Below are positions 40,600 to 45,650 of a stretch of DNA of 45,650 nt, in pieces. The stretch comes from a virus. The notes under the pieces were generated by a model. That model searched no databases. It worked only from the letters and a program-made list of their open reading frames with translations, and was not told the DNA's origin. The translations under genes and the position numbers were made by a program. Location: IMG/VR virus record IMGVR_UViG_3300025674_000078, positions 1-45,650 of that record; one strand, 5' to 3'. Each line of letters begins with the position of its first letter. Positions within the stretch are counted from its first letter, which is position 1.

Positions 40600-42430
40600 A
40601 GGTAAGAATAAGTCAGACTCCGAACTGTCTACAAAGGGACCGTCAAGCAAGTACCATGAGGTAATCTCCATCCTCGAGTCTAACGGCTACTACTTGAAGG
40701 TGAACTTAGACTCTAAACTCACATCGTTTCATGATCTCTATGAAAAGTTCTGCCCATACAACTCGAGTACTCGATTCGTCCCTAAAGGATTAAAGTATCC
40801 CGAGTGGTTTGAGTGCCTAGTTCCAGCTTCAGAGACCACCCTGGAGACGATTCAGAATGAGATTCTGAGCGACGACTCGATGCTAGAGTTCGACCCCGAC
40901 ACCCGAGAGTTCTGCCTCCCCCTATTTATTTACCGCTCTGGCCGATCCAGCGAAGTTACCGATTTTATCCTGGGGTTTGAGAATCATAAAGCTCTGATGC
41001 ACAAGAAGCAGGGGGGCGGTACTTATCACATGGGGATTGCTCACTCTCCCGAATCAGTAAAAGATGCGTTCTTATCCGGTACGGTGGAAGGAGTCTACTC
41101 CTATGTGCCCGAAGTTTCCTGGTTCAGTGAAGAGGTGCAGAAGCTAAAGTTTGAAGATATCATTACCATATTTCCTCCCGCAGAAGCGGAAATGATCAAA
41201 CTCATTATTGGGAGGGCTTGTGTCGGAAGAACGGGAGCGGTACATCCTGGTAAAACTGAGCCGCTCAAGCATTCGTTCAGGAAGGCGGGAGTCGTGGTAG
41301 GAGAGACTGGGGTGGGGAAGTCTACCGTCCTTAACGGTATCAGAGAAGCAATGAAATACTGCGGTTACACCGTTTCCAGTATGGGAGACCTAGGCTCTCG
41401 ATTTAATCAGGGATCTGTAATCAGCTCGCATTTAGCTTACAACGACGACCTGACTCAAGCTTCTTTGGAAAAGATGCTCACAGCTCCGAGCTTTAAGTCT
41501 ATTGTTACAGGCGGTACGGAGAAAGTGGAGAATAAAGGTACCGATGCCATCGAAGTTGTGTCGAATACGGTCATACTGGCCAATGCCAATGATGTGAGGT
41601 CGGAGATATCCTACGTTCTAGATTCCGGCGCTATTAGCAGACTCGCTCTGCTGTCGACGTATCGTAAATATGAGCAACAAGATATGTCGGAGCAGGTTGG
41701 TAGGGACATTCACCCCATAGCGAATATTAAATACCTCATGGAAGAGTATGATGTCGACGAAATCACCCTATTTGCTAGAGTACTTCGCCACTGCACTGAT
41801 GCATTCCTCGAACAAGTAGAGTCTGGTGCAAACATTCATTCAAAAAGTGAAGATTTGCTGCCCTACTTCCGGTTTCAGACCCACAAAAACTCTTTGGAGT
41901 GTTTCATAAGATTTTGTTTCTTATCCTTCGCTATCAGGGATATGAAAGGCCAGGGAGATTATCTACCCGAATTAACCTTAGGGTCCTTAGCAACGATCCT
42001 TGAGTCTACTCGGTTCGTCATGATCGATATGAAGGCGAATAACCTGAGGAAGAATATGAAAGAGAACTGGGAAAATCAGAAACGCGACCTGGACCACCCC
42101 TACTGGGCACAGAGGAAGATGCTGATCAGTAGTATCGATAAATCTTACGAAGTATTCAATGCACATAAGACGGACAAAGATCTTGCATTGGCGACTGAAC
42201 ACGTCTTTAGTGCGTTGACCCTCAGAGACGGATTTAGTATGTCAAAGAAAATGTCACATATTGTGAGGACTTGGGAGATGGTAAAAGGTGAGAAGAAAGG
42301 AATCTACAGGCTTGCCAACGACCTCATGGGTACGCTCTCTCAGGAGGAGTTGGATTATATCACGGACAAGTCGAAGCGATGCGATGCGAACTGGATCTAC
42401 GGATCCAAGTACGACCCCAAGAGCTTGTGA
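40592..42430 (+). CDS. Superfamily 3 (D5-like) replicative helicase
   Basis: 612 residues. Walker A GETGVGKST (237-245), Walker B-like LAYNDD (281-286), motif C SNTVILANAND (324-334) and a basic sensor/finger region SGAISRLALL (345-354) are the three blocks of SF3 helicases. The N-terminal 200 residues and C-terminal 250 residues are unassigned. It should unwind DNA as a hexameric ring at the fork. It lies directly upstream of the AEP-type primase, so helicase and primase are encoded by adjacent genes in place of the DnaB-like helicase common in T4-like phages. Confidence 0.82.
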   Translation: MPKGKNKSDSELSTKGPSSKYHEVISILESNGYYLKVNLDSKLTSFHDLYEKFCPYNSSTRFVPKGLKYPEWFECLVPASETTLETIQNEILSDDSMLEFDPDTREFCLPLFIYRSGRSSEVTDFILGFENHKALMHKKQGGGTYHMGIAHSPESVKDAFLSGTVEGVYSYVPEVSWFSEEVQKLKFEDIITIFPPAEAEMIKLIIGRACVGRTGAVHPGKTEPLKHSFRKAGVVVGETGVGKSTVLNGIREAMKYCGYTVSSMGDLGSRFNQGSVISSHLAYNDDLTQASLEKMLTAPSFKSIVTGGTEKVENKGTDAIEVVSNTVILANANDVRSEISYVLDSGAISRLALLSTYRKYEQQDMSEQVGRDIHPIANIKYLMEEYDVDEITLFARVLRHCTDAFLEQVESGANIHSKSEDLLPYFRFQTHKNSLECFIRFCFLSFAIRDMKGQGDYLPELTLGSLATILESTRFVMIDMKANNLRKNMKENWENQKRDLDHPYWAQRKMLISSIDKSYEVFNAHKTDKDLALATEHVFSALTLRDGFSMSKKMSHIVRTWEMVKGEKKGIYRLANDLMGTLSQEELDYITDKSKRCDANWIYGSKYDPKSL

Positions 42431-42434
42431 TAGG

Positions 42435-43436
42435 ATGGTAGGAAAACACCTCGACTCCGTGGCTACCATCTCCCTGGACTACGAACACTGGGACCATAAG
42501 CCCAGTACTACTCTGCAGTACAAGGGTCAGTGTGATAAGTATGGGAACCCTAAGACCGAGGTAAGAGTGCTAGGGTCTCGGCTCGGTACTGAAACGACCG
42601 AGGTAACCCCCCGAAAGCTGGCTAAGGCCATTGTGCAGGGACGCACTTGGTCGCCTTTTGTCTTCGACGTGTGTCCGGATTGGAAGAGGCGAAGAAGGGT
42701 GGAAGGGTTGTTCCATAGCTGCCAAGTCTTGGGAGTAGACTACGACGACGGGGACAGTATGGAGGAGATTATCACCCAGGCATCCCAGTTGGGGATAAAG
42801 TTCAATATACTTCATCACTCCTTTTCTAGTACCCCGGAGCATCCTAAGTTCAGAGGGATCATATTCCTCTCTGAGGAGATTACAGACCTCAAGAAGGCGA
42901 AGCTACTGGCCACGGGCCTTGCTCATTCCCTAGGAGGAGACACATCATGCGTTGATACTGCCCGGATGTACTTCGGATCTACTCCGGACTCTATCGTATA
43001 TCTCGATAACGATATCGTCACGGAAGTCGATGAGCTGAAGAAGATTGCGGACTCGGTAGAAGCGGTGAAGCATGTGACTTCTTATACTCCAGTGCCTAAA
43101 GATCATGATCCGGACTGGGGGACTATAGAGGATCAGAGGAAGATCTGGAACAAACTGACTCCGGGCAAGAGGAGTTTTGTGAAGAGGAAGATCCTGGGGA
43201 TTCTCAGAGAAATCGAGCAATTTGACGGATCTAATGGAGGGAGTAGGTACGAGTGTGTATGGAAACGTACTAGCCGGATTGCCAGGATGCCAGAGACAGT
43301 AGGTAATGTTGTACGAGAGTGGGTTCTTGAGAGGATCGGAAATAACCCGTACTTTGATGACTGGGATAAAGACGCCGACTCTATCGTTCGTAATGCAATA
43401 GCCTGGAGCTTCGACCACTCTGAGCCACCTGTTTAG
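42435..43436 (+). CDS. AEP-superfamily primase (PrimPol-like)
   Basis: 333 residues from the ATG at 42435, four bases after the helicase stop. Features of the archaeo-eukaryotic primase fold: VDYDDG (101-106, catalytic acidic pair), LHHSFSSTPEHPKFRGIIFL (126-145, with the conserved His and the beta strand) and DTARMYFGS (174-182). The C-terminal domain is helical. It probably synthesises primers with the neighbouring SF3 helicase. The fold is assigned by motif order. The last base of the TAG stop is the first G of the motif at 43436. Confidence 0.78.
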   Translation: MVGKHLDSVATISLDYEHWDHKPSTTLQYKGQCDKYGNPKTEVRVLGSRLGTETTEVTPRKLAKAIVQGRTWSPFVFDVCPDWKRRRRVEGLFHSCQVLGVDYDDGDSMEEIITQASQLGIKFNILHHSFSSTPEHPKFRGIIFLSEEITDLKKAKLLATGLAHSLGGDTSCVDTARMYFGSTPDSIVYLDNDIVTEVDELKKIADSVEAVKHVTSYTPVPKDHDPDWGTIEDQRKIWNKLTPGKRSFVKRKILGILREIEQFDGSNGGSRYECVWKRTSRIARMPETVGNVVREWVLERIGNNPYFDDWDKDADSIVRNAIAWSFDHSEPPV

Positions 43437-43444
43437 TTGAAAGC
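43436..43444 (+). promoter_or_regulatory. GTTGAAAGC motif before the tail genes
   Basis: The motif continues ATAATGAG, 26 bases before the ATG at 43471. The overlapped TAG stop ends the replication block, so the motif marks the switch from early-type to structural genes. Confidence 0.65.
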
Positions 43445-43470
43445 ATAATGAGAGTGAGACTTTTCTATCC

Positions 43471-45138
43471 ATGGGTTTACCCCCGAGAGTAAATGAAAAA
43501 GTTTCTAGCTTTAAGTCCAATACAGGTTGGACTTCACGGGGGGAGAATTCTTCCGTACTCAAGAAGCTAAGGAGCATCGATTTCGTCGACGGCACGTTTG
43601 GCGGGATGACTCCTGCCGTTGCATATATACAGTACTGGAGCAGGGATGGAGTTTCAAGAAGAAAACTAGAAGAAGCCGCTCGCGATGCGTTCTCTATCCC
43701 TCCCGATAAGTTATCCGAATTAACCAAAAAGTTCGAGGGGGCTTTTAAGCAGCCGGTAAGCGAAACGAATATAAACTACTTTGACCTCGACATAAAGTCA
43801 CCACCTTTTACCCTTGTACCAGAAAATCCTGATATCGCCAAGTTCCGACCACCCACCGATCCGGAGAAAGGCACACAGGATACCAATGTCCTCCCCTCCG
43901 AACCCATTGCGGGTGGCGTATTTAGGGCTAATCCGGTGTCTAATTACACGGACATGGAGACGTCGGCAGTATGGACGTTTATGTTCAACCCTGAAGAGCT
44001 TGAACTATCCTCCGGACCAGACTATAACCGGGCAGAAGCCTGGGGCGTATCTGATCCGGCGAATGAGGGTCAGCCGCTGTCCTGGAGAGCGAATAGGAAT
44101 AGGAAGTTGTCTTTCGGAAAAATCCTGTTGCATGGATACTCTCTTGGGAAGAGGGTAGATAGCCTTGAAAAAGGCCTTCAGGATCTGTTTATGGCCAGGG
44201 ACGGAGAAAATGGGGCCGATGGACCCCCCGTTCTCGAGTTTGTATGGGGGAGGAGGGTGTTTGGTCCTTGCGTCATACAGGATATCAAGGTAAGAGAGAA
44301 GGCGTGGGACGCCGGATATCTAGTCAATGCGGAGGTATCGTTTACCCTAGAGCAAGTACCAGAGTGGACGATTAACGACGGGTTTGTCGATGTCCTAAGG
44401 CCTGGAAGACAACCCACCTTGAGCGATCCGACAGTCTCTAGTAGGGATTATAGGGATACGAGCACTCCGGAGACGGAGAGAGATCCTGAGCCGAAGCAGG
44501 AACCGGAACCGGAGCCCAGCCCTCGCAAGCCAACTACATCCCGGTCTAAAGAGCTTCAGCAGATTATAAAGAGATGTGGCAGAAACTATGATCTTTCAAA
44601 AAAATATGGAGAGTTTCTTGCAAGATTAAATGCTAGACGTCGAGTAGGTATCGGTGAATCTCCTTCTGAAGTTGCTATTAAATTTATAATAAGTCGCAGC
44701 AACGAGTACCGAGCCTTATACAAGACATTAAAAGATGTAACTCCCGGATCATCAAAACTGCCTATACAATATTCAGCAGACAACGTCAGTAGAGCCATAT
44801 TTAACCTCGATCAGGAAGAACTGGTAAGTAAAAAAGATCCTGTTTCATTCTTAAATAAAGCTAAAGCAGAGCTTAGAAAGGCCGGCATAGCATCAAAGGA
44901 GATCGTAGATAAATATTATAAGGGGGAAGAGTGTAGAGAAGCTCCTAAAAAATTAGACGAGCTGTCAAAAACGGCTAAAAATAAAAACGAACTTCAGTAT
45001 TTAAAGGATAATATACTAGAGAATAAACCATGTACTGTAGGAAATAATGAAATAAGAACTAATCCTCAAAATAATAAATTATACAGGTGCACTTATATTA
45101 GAGGAAATGAAACTTATGTATACAAAGAACTTAAATAA
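43471..45138 (+). CDS. Tail tube/baseplate protein (CIS tube-like) with AT-rich C-terminal extension
   Basis: 555 residues. About 165-310 resembles the N-terminal domain of contractile-injection tube/baseplate proteins: WTFMFNPEELELSS, then LSFGKILLHGY, DGPPVLEFVWGRRVFGPCVIQDI and AEVSFTLEQVPEW. A proline/glutamate linker (about 345-360, EPKQEPEPEPSPRKP) leads to a lysine-rich helical region (about 365-555) with a clear change to AT-rich codons near base 44575. That part looks like a later acquisition, perhaps from a homing or regulatory gene. The tail role is moderately likely and the extension is unknown. Confidence 0.7.
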   Translation: MGLPPRVNEKVSSFKSNTGWTSRGENSSVLKKLRSIDFVDGTFGGMTPAVAYIQYWSRDGVSRRKLEEAARDAFSIPPDKLSELTKKFEGAFKQPVSETNINYFDLDIKSPPFTLVPENPDIAKFRPPTDPEKGTQDTNVLPSEPIAGGVFRANPVSNYTDMETSAVWTFMFNPEELELSSGPDYNRAEAWGVSDPANEGQPLSWRANRNRKLSFGKILLHGYSLGKRVDSLEKGLQDLFMARDGENGADGPPVLEFVWGRRVFGPCVIQDIKVREKAWDAGYLVNAEVSFTLEQVPEWTINDGFVDVLRPGRQPTLSDPTVSSRDYRDTSTPETERDPEPKQEPEPEPSPRKPTTSRSKELQQIIKRCGRNYDLSKKYGEFLARLNARRRVGIGESPSEVAIKFIISRSNEYRALYKTLKDVTPGSSKLPIQYSADNVSRAIFNLDQEELVSKKDPVSFLNKAKAELRKAGIASKEIVDKYYKGEECREAPKKLDELSKTAKNKNELQYLKDNILENKPCTVGNNEIRTNPQNNKLYRCTYIRGNETYVYKELK

Positions 45139-45144
45139 CGCGGC

Positions 45145-45650
45145 ATGGCAATATCTAACCTTAATCTGAACGTCCGTGCTAACACTTCCCGTGCCTTAGC
45201 CGATTTCAACAAGTTCTCCAGATCTCTGGATAACAAATTTCTTGTCAGCGGGTTAAAGCTCGATGTAATTCGCAACGCTCTGAACACTATTAATAGAGAT
45301 TTTCAGAGAGCTATCGGCGAGCAAGGACTGGCCAGTGCCGGATCGCTCCGCGCTGCTCAGAACCAGGCCGCTTTGCTGACTCAAACCTTCAAAGGGTTCG
45401 CATCAGAATCGGCTCTTTCGATCACCACACAGATCGGCACAGCCCTGAACCGTGTTGCTGTTACTGCTGGCGGCACGATGAAGGACGTTCAGAGGACGTT
45501 AGCAGCTACACCGTTTATTAGTACGAACCTGTCAGAAGACCTCAGGAAGCAGTTATCCATAGGGATAATGTCCGCTCAGAGAGATTTTAGGCGTGCAGGG
45601 CTAGGGGATAACTTCGGCGGTATCGCACAACAGTTCCTGATGGGTCGAGC
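45145..45650 (+). CDS. Tape-measure protein, N-terminal part (cut by window end)
   Basis: 168 complete codons from the ATG at 45145, open to the end of the window. The N-terminus (ISNLNLNVRANTSRAL...DFNKFSRSL), followed by long helices rich in Gln, Ala and Ser, is typical of tail tape-measure proteins, which set tail length. It starts six bases after the previous tail gene. Identity rests on composition and location. The rest of the gene lies outside. Confidence 0.65.
   Translation, partial: MAISNLNLNVRANTSRALADFNKFSRSLDNKFLVSGLKLDVIRNALNTINRDFQRAIGEQGLASAGSLRAAQNQAALLTQTFKGFASESALSITTQIGTALNRVAVTAGGTMKDVQRTLAATPFISTNLSEDLRKQLSIGIMSAQRDFRRAGLGDNFGGIAQQFLMGR

Noticed and set aside
42288-42434. 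N-terminal extension of the primase into the helicase gene
   Set aside because: The first 49 residues are arginine/serine-rich out-of-frame sequence of the helicase; the ATG at 42435 follows the helicase stop directly.
42945-43727. 260-aa minus-strand frame across the primase end and the tail-gene start
   Set aside because: It covers two supported genes and the GTTGAAAGC motif between them, and its sequence resembles no known protein.
1-45650. tRNA genes or CRISPR arrays
   Set aside because: Gaps are short and I saw no cloverleaf with a T-loop signature and no regularly spaced direct repeats; a dedicated tRNA scan would settle the first.

Overview
The window reads as part of the genome of a tailed double-stranded DNA phage with a contractile tail (myovirus-like), most likely infecting a cyanobacterium. 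The phage evidence is a terminase large subunit, a baseplate set (P2 J-like, I-like and OB-fold spike proteins, a hub with cell-wall hydrolase domains, a tube/baseplate protein), a long fibre with an S74 self-cleaving chaperone, and the start of a probable tape-measure gene. The cyanobacterial evidence is a small protein of the family named after the Mo-dependent nitrogenase C-terminus (28910-29227), a DUF4278-like protein (30856-31038), PhoH, and glycine-rich structural modules of cyanophage type. Genes are packed tightly. The longest gap is about 118 bases, so no stretch over 300 bases lacks a gene. I saw no tRNA, rRNA or CRISPR array.

Layout. 2-10825: structural genes on both strands around a PhoH ATPase and a thymidylate-kinase-like enzyme. 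10802-22014: one long leftward unit reading, in transcription order, unknown virion protein, baseplate J, I-like, OB-fold spike, terminase, GIY-YIG endonuclease, thioredoxin-like protein, sigma factor, HNH nuclease. 22083-29227: rightward tail fibre and adhesin genes. 29305-43436: rightward DNA metabolism, namely a candidate SSB, NrdB, NrdA (with intein and glutaredoxin domain), dUTPase, FEN-like exonuclease, SF3 helicase and AEP-type primase, interrupted by homing endonucleases. 43471-45650: tail genes again.

Regulation is the strongest theme. A 9-base motif, GTTGAAAGC followed by WNRGTAG-like sequence, occurs at least 12 times, always in short intergenic gaps and usually 15-27 bases before a start codon. 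Twice it occurs as perfect 18-bp back-to-back palindromes between divergent genes. The window also encodes a full sigma-70-family factor (11479-12192). A second promoter class, an extended -10 of the form TGCTANANT or close to it, precedes the nucleotide-metabolism, exonuclease and sigma-factor genes. The simplest model is a two-step programme: host sigma transcribes the early genes and the phage sigma, then the phage sigma transcribes late genes from GTTGAAAGC sites. This is inference and no transcript data were available.

Other notable points are an M23 peptidase whose two halves are in circularly permuted order inside the hub protein, an NrdA with an intein directly before the radical cysteine and a glutaredoxin domain just before its redox tail, a homing endonuclease gene bracketed by a 41-base direct repeat that contains promoters, and a terminator-like hairpin between the upstream motif and the phoH start. 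Capsid, portal, sheath and DNA polymerase genes are not in this window.
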